Both the position numbers and the translations under genes were made by a program. This document shows, piece after piece, positions 7,862 to 19,314 of a stretch of 20,345 bases of DNA (positions are counted from its first letter, which is position 1; the number at the start of each line of letters is the position of its first letter). The notes beneath the pieces are model-generated. The model ran no database searches. It worked only from the letters and a program-made list of their open reading frames with translations, and was not told the origin of the DNA. The stretch is from Larix sibirica (Eukaryota > Streptophyta > Pinopsida > Pinales > Pinaceae), in the NCBI GenBank assembly GCA_004151065.3, contig NWUY0300025413.1:45862-66206 (forward strand), read 5' to 3'.

Positions 7862-8370
7862 GTTCATTTCCTATTATCCCTAGAGATACATTTATGGGCC
7901 AAGGGAATTTTTATCCTTCCTTGACTATTGGCGCAAGTCTACTTCAACCAAGGTTCACTTAACTAATCACCAATAATCCCCAAGATACCAAACCGTTTGA
8001 AATCACCTACGAAGCAGTAAAATTCTCACTCGATGTATCTATGGAAACTGTAGGAACCAGATTTATGCAATAGATAAGGGGAGCAATAGGAATCTCCCAA
8101 ACATAACATTCTAAATCTTTCATAGATCATAAGGATTCCACAAATAGCACTTAAATAACCACTCCATACATTCATTAACTATGCAATATCCATATCATTC
8201 ATATACTTCCACATTAAACAACATTTAATCATTATTATAGAGAATGTGACAAAGTAATACAACAGAACAGAACATCATTCACACACATTGAACAACAAGT
8301 TATACATGGAAACCCAACTAGGAGAAAACCACAAAAGTGCTTTTCTTTTATTCACAAGTCACAGTAAATA
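7862..8370. other. Single-copy spacer between the two large repeats
   Basis: No gene recognised. It is AT-rich, with no reading frame worth reporting and no LTR terminus. The last part, before 8371, has the flavour of a dispersed plant repeat and leads straight into the family that also begins at 493. It has no counterpart elsewhere in the window. Confidence 0.5.
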
Positions 8371-8452
8371 AGCACTTCATGTATGCATATACAACTTACA
8401 GACTTCTATTCCTCCTCTATTACAATGGATCAGTGCACAAAACCTACATATC
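8371..8452 (+). repeat. Diverged edge of the large duplication, copy 2
   Basis: About 80% identical to 493-572 by eye. Apparently perfect identity with copy 1 starts at 8453. Confidence 0.6.
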
Positions 8453-8720
8453 TCCTTCTCTTCATGTGACTCTCTCTTTTACAACATACAATATTATCTT
8501 CGACATATGACCCAAAAAATCTTCAGATTCACCTTCTGGCCTATCTCTTCTACTAATTAACTAGGTACCAAAAAGACTACCAAAAATCCCAACCCATTAC
8601 ATATTTATAGGGTGCACACAACCTTCCCCGCTCCCACTACTCAACTACTCATCTCATTGATGCATGTGGACACAAAATTCTTACTAACTTACCCAACTCT
8701 GCCCTTGACATATTCAAATG

Positions 8721-9463
8721 TCACTTGCCCTCGACTTCTGGCAGGTTTGTCGAAGTAGATTCCTCGTTCACAGGCCACTTCCCTTTGACCCCGTTCACAC
8801 CAAAACTGCTTCCAAAATGTTCCAAACCTTTTCCCAGCCCAACAACCACTTTTGAATTCCTTTCTCTAGATATACCTCAGCATAGATTCGTACATAGGAG
8901 AACATAGGTGACCTAGGTTCAAATTTATCAATATAACGGCCTATCAAGTTACCAATTGAAGCCAAAACTTCATCAGTACAATAATGCAAAGGTAGACGAG
9001 GTAATTTCACCCATACTGGCACAATAGAAGGTATATATTTCTCAAGTTCAAATGATAAGTTACAATTGTTAAGATACATACCTCTAGGTCCCATGAAGTA
9101 GGGTCCATTTCTGAAGATTAGATCACGATATGCTTTAAACTCAAACAAGAAGACGTAATATCCCTTTCCATAGAAATAACATTGCATCCTTCCGGTTAAG
9201 AGTGGATACTAGTTCTTATTTATCCAGATCTCCATGGCCCTTGGAGAATGCCAAAGACCAGTAAATAACCCCACCAATCCTCGTTCATACAGACTAATGT
9301 ATTTTTTCTTAGCCAATGGGTAGGAGATCTTGATCTCAAGAGCATCCTTCATCTTCACGAATCAAGCATCAGGTTGAGAGGGACCTTTATCCTTCTACCT
9401 GGTAGCCAAATGATGGAATACTTCATCCAGACTCGGGTTCGAGTCTGGATCCAATGGATCCAT
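8721..9463 (-). pseudogene. DUF4283 (gag/LINE ORF1-like) pseudogene, copy 2
   Basis: Same sequence as 841-1583. The 130-codon open piece is at 8795-9187 with stop codon included. In-frame stops lie at 9395-9397, 9362-9364 and 9209-9211, and the coding-like text shifts frame near 8840 before ending at 8721. Sharing every disabling lesion with copy 1 means the gene died before the copies arose, or that both copies are the same DNA. Confidence 0.75.
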
Positions 9464-9644
9464 GAAAGCTTGAGCAGCGCCGTCTCAGGGAACACAGTCT
9501 TGATTAATCACAACAATAATTGCAGAGCGTTTTTTTCCAAATACCAAGGAAATTACCAACACAATAGTAATAAGTTAATAAGAATAGTATTTCTGAAAGA
9601 ATGTCCATAATTTGAGTTATGACACAAATCCAATCTTAAAAGTT

Positions 9645-9756
9645 TTAATTTTTTTTCTTCTTATAAGTCATACCCATGCAGTTTCGAACCAGTGACCTTA
9701 CGCAAGGAGTGCCTTGACAATACACCCATTCACCGTCTATTCTACACCCCTTAGGC
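9645..9756 (-). mobile_element. tRNA-derived SINE with target-site duplication, copy 2
   Basis: Same sequence as 1765-1876. Target-site duplications 'cttaaaagtt' are at 9635-9644 and 9757-9766. B box and A-rich tail are unchanged. Confidence 0.7.
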
Positions 9757-9892
9757 CTTAAAAGTTGCAACTTATCATTAGTCTATTTATTAAATAATGA
9801 GATGAATGTAAATTCAAATGTGAATATAATGCAACCATTTAATCCAGTATTAAGTGAACTCAACAATATGTACATACATAGATTGTTGAGTT

Positions 9893-11483
9893 GAAGATAC
9901 GAGTGCTATTGAAACATATCCAATTAATAGACATTTATATTGTAACCTGGATTGAATCATTAAGATAATAATAACAAGGTTAATACTTGAACTAAAGACA
10001 CATTGTGATGGTCTATTGACAATGCTTCTAAGCAGTTTGAAATTATGGAAAGTAAATATGGTAAATTGTAGGGCGTTTGATGCTCCTTTATAGTTTTATG
10101 TTGTTGGGTTTGATTGTTGAATGACATTGGCATGGATTGCAAAAATGAATTTTTGAATGAGTGTGTAGGATCGATTTGGGTAATGATCCAATGGATAGGA
10201 AACTGTCTTTGTTGATCCTTGTGATTCTAATCAATTTAATGGTTGATTTGATGAATTTAATGGTTGGGTGTCATTTATTGCATTGGGTGGGTTTAGTTGA
10301 TGAAACTACATGCAGGTGAAGTTCATCTCCATAAACCTTGGAAATGTGTAGGTGAGGATGTGTGATGGGATAAGCTGGAATTGTTGGTTGTGTGAGTATG
10401 CTCCAAAGGTTATTCGATTGGTTTGAAGTGATAGACGATATGTACTTGTAGTCTGGGCATCGTAGGAAGTTTTAAGGTTTGAGTTGATCTTTTGGTCAGA
10501 AAACATTGAGATGTGGCAATGACATAATTGTTTGTAAGGTTTTTTTGTCATTCATGATAAGACTGTATTAAATTGACTATATATGAATTGTTGTGGGCCC
10601 AATTAGCATATGGACCATTTTTTAACATATTTTGAATAGTTTAGTAGTATTTAAATAATTATGTTTGCTTTACAATTACTAGAGTGATTGTTTGGCATTT
10701 GTAGGGTGCCTGATGTGACCGGTTCTATGACCATTATTGTTCCATTTAGCCTAAACACGCAACGATTTAAACTATTCCCAAAGGCTTTTTCGGACAATAT
10801 TTTGACAGAATCCGGTAGTGAATTTTTAAAATTCCTTCAAATAGTATTTAAATTGCCAAAACATGGGTGCACTTGGGTTTTTTAGGACGGTGAATCCATC
10901 TACAAATTCAAAATTGCGATTTGAACCACACAAAATATGGATTCTTAAAAAGAAGATCACTGGATTCCAACCAGAAATTTGTCCAAAAGTCAAAATGTTT
11001 ACATGTTTAGACTTCTTCCTATTGGTCCCTACTCGGGTATTGTATTGGCATCCATCCCTACAACAATGCAAGTATTTCTCAACTTGCTCCTTACCAAGAA
11101 AACACTACATTTTTTCTTGACCACGACAACATTATACAATTTGAACATTTTTTTGAAAAGATCCACATTACCACCACCTATACACAAACACCAAGCAATT
11201 TTGTTAGTTGCAATGGTTTTCAGTTCTTATTTATTGTTATAATAAAAGTCGTCACTCCATCCTCGCTCAATACATAACCAATTCTTAACACTTCCTGTGT
11301 CGTAGATCTATCTTCCCAAAGTCATAACTGGAATAAGGATCTCCTCTAGTGCAAGGAGTACCACCTTCCGACAGGCATCAGTAGTCGAGACGTTAATTCA
11401 TAGAACATGTATACAAAGTAAGCTCTCCCATCTCCCACTTGTTTCACTCAGGAAAAAAACAATTAATACACTAATTTTCATTT
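9893..11483. other. Unassigned intergenic sequence, copy 2
   Basis: Counterpart of 2013-3603; no gene recognised. The 11-bp-arm inverted repeat lies just before it, at 9857-9892. Confidence 0.5.
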
Positions 11484-11571
11484 TCATGTAACTTGCCACA
11501 ATTTTTTTAATAAATAATTTTTCTTTGTCATGTAACTTGCCACAAATTTTTTAATAAATAATTTTTCTTTG
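11484..11571. repeat. 44-bp tandem duplication, two units, copy 2
   Basis: Same as 3604-3691, including the single mismatch between the units. Confidence 0.85.
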
Positions 11572-12392
11572 TCTTACTAATTAATAGAGTTTTAATTAAG
11601 TGATACAATTAAAGAATTTTAGATGTCAAAATTTAATATTACTTGAATGTTGTGAGAGAGTTTGTCTTTTGCATTTGGAGTTGTGTTGATGTTATTTTCT
11701 CTAGATTGAGTGGTTTATATTGACCAAACACCAAGGGCAATTCGTAAGCTTTCACTATTGATAATTGAAGTTAGATTATTGTGCTAAGGACCCAATCAAC
11801 GATTAGATCACGGTCTCTCATAATCATTATAATTTTTTTTGTGTGTGTTGGCATCTCTTAAAGTTGGGGCAAATGAGTTTATGGTGTTCAAGGTTTCGAA
11901 AGGCATAAAATAATTAGCAATGGTCTTTGAAGGTGCAGAAGGTAACGAGGAGACTGGAATTTTTTTTATTAGGGTGTAGTGTGGACTTGTGTGACATGAG
12001 AAGTTCAAAATTTAGTAATTCATTGAATTTTACTTTTTATGTAATCTGCAAGATATTCTTTTTGTTAAGATTTTGTAAAATAAAAGTATTTTATTCTTGG
12101 TGAAGTCTATAAAATATAGGGAAATTAGTAGAAATGACAAATCAAATATTATTTAGATATATATTGCATAATGATCATGGGATAAAAAATACTAAAAAAG
12201 AGTCATTTGATTTGTCAAAGGAAAAGCCATTTGATTTGTCCATGGTATATTACATATGGGCATTGTGGATACATTTTAACTTGGGAAATGAAAAAGATAA
12301 GGAAGAACAAAATCTACCATACCAGGGTGACGTGTATGAATGAAAGACAATTGTCTAACTCCATTATTAGTGGATATCTAAAGACAAATTTT
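11572..12392. other. Unassigned AT-rich sequence, copy 2
   Basis: Counterpart of 3692-4512; no gene recognised. The 21-nt palindrome follows at 12393-12413. Confidence 0.5.
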
Positions 12393-12401
12393 ATGTCCAT
12401 T

Positions 12402-12886
12402 ATTAATGGACATGTAATGAAAATATTTGAAAGTGCTTTAGTCAAGTCAGTATAAGAATTTTTTCTACTACAATCTACCATATTTTCTCCGCCAATAAGA
12501 AAAATAAAATGCAAATCTCCTAGTGTACTTTATACATATTTTAGTTGACGTTGATGATGATAGAGATAAAAAAGTGAAAGGGTTAGGGTTAATATTCACA
12601 ATTTCTATGAGAGAGTGTGAGTGAGCCAATAGGGATAGTTAGTAATGAAAATTAATGGTCATGTAATGAATTTTTTTTAAAGTTGTTTGGTTAAGTCAAT
12701 GTAAGAATGTTTTCTACTACAGTCTACCATTTTCTCAATTAACAAGAAAAAGAAAATGTAAATCCTCTAGTGTACTTTATACCTGTTTAGTTGACATTCA
12801 TGATGATAGAGATCAAAATAATGGAAGGGTTAGTGTTAATCTTCATAATTGTTATGAGAGAGTGTGAGTAAGTCAATAGGGATAGT
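12402..12886 (+). repeat. ~249-bp imperfect tandem duplication, two units, copy 2
   Basis: Same as 4522-5006. Units run from 12402 to about 12641 and from 12651 to 12886, and the 21-nt palindrome (12393-12413) overlaps the left edge. Confidence 0.8.
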
Positions 12887-14766
12887 CATAATCCCCATCA
12901 CACAATGCAAATAATCTACAAATCTTCCCTCATATCAAAACAAAATTTTGACATATAAGTGCCTCCTTCCATTTGTCAGTAGATCACTACACATATAGGT
13001 ATCAATGCTAACATATGATTATGTTGATATAGAAAAAGATGCCCATGAATAATGATCTCACCCAAACTCTCATGCTACACAGATATTAACTAGCCATCGT
13101 GTTGCTATATTATTCATATCTTCTCCCTAGATGGACAAACCCTCCTCGTCAATGCATGAATCACTGCTAAAAAAACACTCGTTGATTTTATTCAACAAAT
13201 ACCTATCATACAAACAAAATATGAAGATTATCCCAATGAAATTTCAAAGGGATCAGTAAATTCTAAACTTCCACATTTCATATTATTCCAATCTCCAATC
13301 AAAACCCAATAAAATTAAAATTAAACATTTCATTATCTCCACTTTATAAACATTTTCAAGTAGTATAATTTGTTTTTACTTATCTTCTAAATATATATAG
13401 AATTTTATGAGATACCCAAATAGTAGAAAGTATTTTTTCTTAATAAATTCACTACTTATTTTTTACTTAAGTTACATAATTTTATTTTTTTAATAATAAA
13501 GAATAACATATAATTATTGCAAATTTTTATTACAAACCATATATGATCCTCAATAACCTACCGTTTATGTTGCTACCAATTTCACTACATGGATGTGCAC
13601 GTTGAAACTCCCCTTTTTATGTGCATTTTGCAAGTGTTATATTTTTTTTAAATGTGGATTTAGGTATTAGAAATAATTGAAAATGTTACTATAAGGAACT
13701 TTTAAATGGTGTTGATTTCAATGTTTGCATTTGTGTAGAATTTTATTTTAGTTGAAGATTTTTTGAAAATTCTTTTGGAGTAGAAATAATTTTTTTTAAG
13801 TATTAAAAATATGATATTTAATTGTAAAATATATTAAAAGCAACAAAATATTTAAAGAATTTATGTGTTAAGGTTAAGATATTATTGGGAATTAAAAAAA
13901 GGAAAACTACCAAATCCAAAAGTTGGAATATGTTTCTGGTAGTAACTCCAATAAAAAAGTTGTTCTCTCTTAGCATAGTGCATCGACAAGGTCACAATGC
14001 CATCTTCCAAGGAAAGGGTGGCCAAAAGGCCATAATCATGCAAACTAAATCGTCTTTCGTATCCATATTTTCCAATAGACAAACCTTAAGGGTGTGAAGC
14101 CACACTTTGAATCAACAAGATTTGATCTGAAAGGGGCATTGTACTTACCATTGATTGTGATAAAGTTTGATAGTTAGTTTTATTGAAGCCTTCACCAACA
14201 TTGCTCCATTTAATTGTGGAAATATATTTGAAAGAAAAAGAGAAAAAAGGTACTCCAATTAGTTTTCAAAACGCCTAGTAATAAGATGTGACATTTGTTA
14301 GCGTAGAAAGTGTTCAATCATCAAGTTCGAATATGGGACTCACTGTTCATAGTTGTCGTCATCTATTCTACTATAGTGTAAATAGTCAAATATTGAAAAT
14401 TAGACCCTTGATATGAGTTTAGTAGGGTTATTGACCCAAACATGGTTATTGTAGTGTACATTTTATTTATGATTATATGGAATTTGAGAAGCTTCTATTA
14501 AATTGGGGTATCTACCAACTATTGAGAGGTGGGACATCAACATAGCTTTTAGGGTGTGTGGCCATTCAACTTGACTTGATTCCCATGACAATTTTTGCTA
14601 ATTAAAAACCCATTTCATTAACTTGGTTCGCCTATCCCTAATAATAAAATATTTATCCCTATTATTCACAAAAAAATCCTCCAAATCTATCTTTTTTTCT
14701 AAGGAAAATATCACAGGAAAACCCAAGGGATGTTTCCCCACATTTGTATATGGCATCCCTAGTAAA
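12887..14766. other. Unassigned AT-rich intergenic sequence, copy 2
   Basis: Counterpart of 5007-6886; no gene recognised. The 22-nt hairpin follows at 14767-14788. Confidence 0.5.
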
Positions 14767-14897
14767 TGCATTGATGTAGATCAATGCACTTCACTTGGGG
14801 GATTTGCGCACTTGCCAGTACAAAAATAGCCAAATGCCTAGCAACTTGCTGATAATTGGTTGAGCTAACCACTTGGGATAAAATATTTTGAACATAT

Positions 14898-15725
14898 TGT
14901 CCCACCCTTAAAGTGAGACTGAGCTCGCTAGTACCTTGTGAGTGCCAATCAACACACAAGGGACAAACATGTCACAAGTGGGGTTTGAACTAAGGTGGGG
15001 AGGATGACAACTTCTACTCTTAGCCACCCAATCTAGACCTAATTGACTAAATGTTTTGAAACATCTTGTCCCACCCTTAAGGACTTAAAAAACGGTGAGA
15101 TTGTCGGTACCTTGTCACCCCAATAATCCAATGAGGGAAAACATGTCACAAGAAGGATTTCAAACTGGGTGGGGAGGATAACAATTTCTCCTCTTATCCA
15201 CCCAAGCTAAACCCAATTGACTCAAATGTTTAGAAGCATTTTGTCCCACCTCAAGGATTCAAGTAAGAATGAGATTGTTGCCACATAAACATTACTAGCC
15301 ATAATTGTCCCATGATAGGAAAACATGTCACAAGCGAGATTTGAACCTAGGCATGGAGGATATCAACTTCTCCTCTTGACCACTCAAGCAATGAAAGTTT
15401 GGAAATTGCATCCCACGCTCAAGCACTTAAATGAGAGTGAGATTGTTGGTACCTTGCCAACCCTAATTGACCCACAAGGGACAAACATGTCACAAGCGGT
15501 ATTTGAACTTGGGTAACAAAGATAACAACTCACCTAACCCACCTTTTTTAAACATAATATCTTGTCTCACTGTCAGGCTTGTAAGTGACAATGAGATCAT
15601 TGGTATCTTGCCAACCATAATTAATGATTGGTTCATGCAAAGCAAACATGTCGCAAACAAAATTTAAATTCAAAAGATAAACTAACAATTACCCCTCTCA
15701 ACCATTCGAACTAGACCCAATTGAC
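14898..15725 (-). repeat. Five-unit degenerate tandem array with tRNA-like A/B boxes, copy 2
   Basis: Same as 7018-7845. Units begin at about 14898, 15067, 15242, 15408 and 15563; the best A/B pair on the minus strand is at 15375-15385 and 15338-15348. The last unit continues into the 48-bp minisatellite. Confidence 0.65.
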
Positions 15726-15843
15726 ACATCCTTCACCTACCAATCTAAACCATCCGAACTAGACCCAATTGACACATCCTTCACCTACCAATCTAAACCA
15801 CCCGAACTAGACCCAATTGACACATCCTTCACCTACCAATCTA
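15700..15843 (+). repeat. 48-bp minisatellite, three units
   Basis: Units at 15700-15747, 15748-15795 and 15796-15843. They differ only near the start: 'aaccattcga', 'aaccatccga' and 'aaccacccga'. The unit contains 'gaactagacccaattgaca', which matches the end of the upstream ~170-bp units ('tctagacctaattgact' at about 7152, 'gctaaacccaattgact' at about 7326). The minisatellite is therefore an amplified piece of the array's last unit. The near-identity of its units shows it is much younger than the parent array. Confidence 0.9.
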
Positions 15844-16651
15844 AATGACATTTAATGAAATGTAAAAGGTGACAAAGTCAATGTCGTTTTTCTTGGTAAG
15901 GTGGAGGTGAAACATACCTTTCGTTATTTACAAACATTCTATACACCAAGACAATGGAGTTAAATAGATTTAAGAGGTTGACCTCCTTGCACGCCCTCTA
16001 TCACATCATGGGCATTAAGACATTTATCTTTTGCTCAAATAATTCAATATGTATTCATTAAATGCTTAGCATTTCCTACGATTTTTTTTTAATTATAAGA
16101 TTCAATACTAGCCTTAAATAATCTTGCCAATAATTTATATATCCAATAATTTTATGATATGGTCCTATGGTAAGAAAAAAAAAAAAAAAATTGAGGGATA
16201 CCCGGATTGGATGTGTAGAATAGAATAGTGATACCTGATTGACGTGGACCCATTTTGTAGGTACATGTAATTTTCAAGTGTCATACACCAGCTTAGCTTT
16301 TGGCGAGATTTTCAAGAGTCCCAGTTCTCAAGGAAAATAGGTTTGTATTTAGGAAATATATAGTTTCATTCTTATGCTTAAAAACTAATATCCTCCATGC
16401 ATTGGAGCAACAAATTCCAAATCCACGAGTTAATTACATGTAATAAATTTTTCATTTGGTTTACAATTGGCAGGTGATGTGCTTATACTAGGTTATTACA
16501 ATCCAAGAATTAAGATATAACATCCAAGTTGGGAATAAATAAACCATTTTGACAATATTATTGTGAAATTGGAATAGATGGACATTGTACATGACAATGA
16601 TTTCAAATTATGAATATTATTTTGAATCAAATAATATTGGATCACATTTAG
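15844..16651. other. Single-copy AT-rich sequence with a poly(A) run
   Basis: No gene recognised. A run of 16 A lies at 16175-16190. It could be the tail of a retroposed sequence to its left on the plus strand, but I see no flanking target duplication. Just after it, 'gtagaatagaatag' is a tiny internal repeat. Confidence 0.5.
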
Positions 16652-16756
16652 AATTTTGGAGTACAAGATACAAAAGCATAAAGGTAGTTTATTATTTATT
16701 CTTGCATGTTAAATCTCAAATTTTGGACTACAACACAAAAGCATAAAAATAGTTTA
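16652..16756 (+). repeat. Two imperfect ~40-bp direct repeats
   Basis: 'aattttgga..' at 16652-16691 and 'aattttgga..' at 16719-16756 share 'caaaagcata' and 'tagttta', separated by 27 bp. A small local duplication, no function inferred. Confidence 0.7.
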
Positions 16757-18298
16757 AGTGTGGGTGTATTTACACTATTTGATCTTAAGTTTAGTTAGGT
16801 AAATTGTCATCTATGTAACCTATCCTCTTTACACATATCTCACTATTTTTTTATTGAGATAATAGCTTGCATAATCATCTATTTGTAACCACTGAGGGCC
16901 ATAGATAAGTGATGATGACTTCTAGTTTAGGATAACCTAATTTTACTACAAGTGTGTTACTAGATTGGATGCTTTGTAATTGTATGAGAGAGAGATTTTA
17001 AGTGGAAATAATGTCTGGGATCATTTATGATTTGGGATAAAACTCAAATTTCAACATGGTTTTAGACTAGGTGCTTCCTACCATATTTTTTTGTGTTTGA
17101 GTGTATTCATATTTATTTGCTTCATTACCTGGTTTTAGCATTGGATATTGTGCCTTTTTGGGTATCCCTAGACTTTGTCTTTGGCATGTATGGCTTTGGC
17201 CCTTAGCTCTTGTTGCTAAATTGGAGATCCAACCTTCTTCATATTGGAGAGTCTTCTTGAGTACTTTGTTTTGTGGGCAGTGGCCTAAATTATCAATGCA
17301 ACTATTGGTGCTTGTGGATCAATCTCTATTGTTTTTTATGGGGTGGAGACTTTTGGACACAAAATATTATTTGAGCTAGATCTACTACTTGTTTGGAGAT
17401 CAAGTGGTTGATTGTTGTGACCATAGTGGCATATTGAAGACCACCCTATGGGATGGATTGACCTTAAAATTCCATGACTCGTTCTTTCTAGATTGATCTA
17501 GTGCAATAGTGGGTATGCCTTTCCTCCATGACATATTGTTCAAACCAAAGTGGGATCACAAGCAACATAGTTCTCCTCCATCCACAAACCACATGGTGAT
17601 TGGACCTTGAGAGTTCCCTTGATTTCCAAATATGTGTGGGGTATCTCACCTGTTTATTGCAAATTAGGTACAAGTTGTGTTTCCATCAATTGAGCTTATA
17701 TCTTTACACTTATAATGGTTCTCTATCGATTTGTAGCTTTAGAATTGGTGGCTATGAATTGTGGCTCTTGACCTTTGATAATATTCCCACCAAATAACAT
17801 CGAATACTCCAAGTCAGTGTCTCATTTCACATCGGTGTATCTATTTGATCCATAAATTGTTGTGGATATTGCACTGCAAGAATTCGTCACAACGGATCAT
17901 ACAACTTAATTAATTTTGTTAGCTTAATTCCAAAGGATGATAAATAAACTGGAATTGAAAGGAAAATAAATCGAGAAAAACAACACATCTACATGAATAA
18001 CACAAGATATACCATGAGAAAACCCACTACGGATAAAAACCTATCCAAAAGTGAGGACTATGCCTTGTTCTTTTCTTCTCCGGTATGTAATGCAAATATA
18101 GAGAAAGTGGTACTCATTATCGAGTGACCTCTAACACTATGGTCCGCATGGCTACTACAAGATCTCCTAGTTCCTCTATTTTTCTCTAATATCCACTCAC
18201 TTATTGTTGCTAATCTATGGAATAATACAATAACATCATCAAAATGGAACCCCTTCTCCTCCTAATGACTCGTTATTTAGCATAGCCCAATAGTTGTC
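16757..18298. other. Unassigned single-copy sequence
   Basis: A 92-codon frame (17101-17379, plus) and 61-65-codon frames near 17488-17797 occur here. They are rich in Leu/Trp/Phe by composition, contain no domain I know, and overlap frames on the other strand. From about 17870 the text ('gagaaaacccactacgga' and onward) has the feel of dispersed retroelement sequence, but I cannot place boundaries. Confidence 0.45.
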
Positions 18299-18354
18299 TA
18301 GGGTTAGTTTTAGGGTTTGTACATGCCTAAACTCCTTATTAGGGTTAGGGTTTT
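18299..18354 (+). promoter_or_regulatory. Cluster of telo-box-like motifs
   Basis: 'ttagggttt' (reverse complement of the plant telo-box AAACCCTAA) occurs at 18310-18318 and inside 'ttagggttagggtttt' at 18339-18354, with 'ctagggttag' just upstream at 18299. Telo-boxes occur in promoters of plant translation-related genes and also inside LTRs. No gene start is visible next to this one, so an LTR origin or chance is as likely as a promoter. Confidence 0.3.
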
Positions 18355-19071
18355 GCACGTTCTAGAATGTTCTTGAAAGTCCACATGTGTGGCGAATGAG
18401 AGCTGCACAGAGTCCACTTGATACTATGGTGGCCATCAACTGGATAGGTAAAGTTGCAGGAGGCATAACTTCATCATATAAACTCTGATTGAGGCAATTC
18501 TTAGACCGTTGGAAAGGTCTTGAAGTGTAGAATACCATTGAGGATATATGAGCTATGATCACAAAATTTTGACCCCAAAAAACATCCTTTAATACCTCAA
18601 ACAAGCCTGATAATTTTCTAGACCCCAAATCTTCAAAGTAAGACTTGCCCCTAAAATGGGCACTACAAGCTAATTCCTCCAATATTTCCACCCAGAAAGC
18701 ACCAAAATAGATGACAAATTATATATTGATCCATTTCAGATCATTATTCCACACTTAATTCATAGCTTCAAATCTATGTGTAACCTTCCTATTTTTTAGA
18801 TCATGGCCTCAAATATTAGAGCTCTTAAATACATTTAGATCATGCCTCGTATTCATACTATTCACCTCCTCCTTTGTACACAACCTTCGATCCACTTCTG
18901 CAAGTTGGGGAGACTATTCCTAGCCCATTGGTTTAGATCATCGCATGATTATGATGTCTACATTTTTTTTCCTAGATTCTTATCATTCATATCACATCTT
19001 AGATTTTACTTCTTTGTTGCATAGCTTGGCCCTCTTCAAAGTGCCAAGTACCCCCACTGTGGTTTTTGGTT
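18355..19071. other. Unassigned, probable dispersed repeat
   Basis: The minus-strand frame at 18362-18691 (109 codons) is the longest outside DUF4283 but has no recognised domain. The plus-strand text around 18450-18560 ('cataacttcatcatataaac', 'accgttggaaaggtctt') resembles sequence I associate with plant LTRs, which would make the frame incidental. That resemblance is from memory and unverified. Confidence 0.35.
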
Positions 19072-19302
19072 TGTTGGAGAAAATAGGCATGTGTTTGGTG
19101 TATAAACTTGAGTTATACCTTGTATCATAAATGAACCTCAACATAAGAAGAAAATAATAGGACAATAAGAATCTAAATCTATATATTTTTAGGGTACAAT
19201 ACAAGATCATCTATCACCCATATATACAACAAACTAGGAGAAGGCTTGAGGGAAATAAGTATTAGCCTATGCAAGCTTAACAATTGTCTACGTACACTAA
19301 CA
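19072..19302 (-). mobile_element. Copia-like LTR, 231 bp, minus strand
   Basis: On the minus strand it begins TGTTAGTGTACG immediately after the polypurine tract 'cttaaggggggc' and ends 'ttttctccaaca', giving the TGTT...AACA termini and the TTCTCCAACA-type end common in plant Ty1/Copia elements. A TATA-like 'gtatatatgg' lies on the minus strand at 19219-19228, suiting the U3 promoter. The adjoining tract identifies it as the 3' LTR, with the body of the element at higher coordinates. The other LTR is not in the window, so length, age and target-site duplication (5 bp at 19067-19071 would be 'tggtt') cannot be checked. Confidence 0.7.
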
Positions 19303-19314
19303 GCCCCCCTTAAG
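19303..19314 (-). promoter_or_regulatory. Polypurine tract of the minus-strand Copia-like element
   Basis: Minus-strand 'cttaaggggggc' abuts the LTR start. The G-rich tract directly before TGTTA is the classic plus-strand primer arrangement. Confidence 0.65.

Larger units (their letters stand above)
8453..15740 (+). repeat. 7,288-bp direct repeat, copy 2
   Basis: Matches 573-7860 at a constant +7,880 offset. Unlike copy 1 it passes smoothly, without an N, through the rest of the 48-bp minisatellite into single-copy DNA at 15844, so this looks like the better-supported copy. The 5' part, 8453-8720, has no gene. Confidence 0.9.

Noticed and set aside
16175-16190. Poly(A)16 as proof of a processed retrocopy
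   Set aside because: No coding remnant upstream and no flanking target duplication found; the homopolymer alone is insufficient.
17101-17379. 92-codon open frame on the plus strand
   Set aside because: Its hydrophobic, Trp- and Leu-rich composition follows from T/G-rich DNA. It has no known motif or proper gene context, so it is not called as a gene.
18362-18691. 109-codon open frame on the minus strand
   Set aside because: Longest frame outside DUF4283, but with no recognisable domain, and it overlaps sequence that looks like a dispersed repeat. A translated search would decide.
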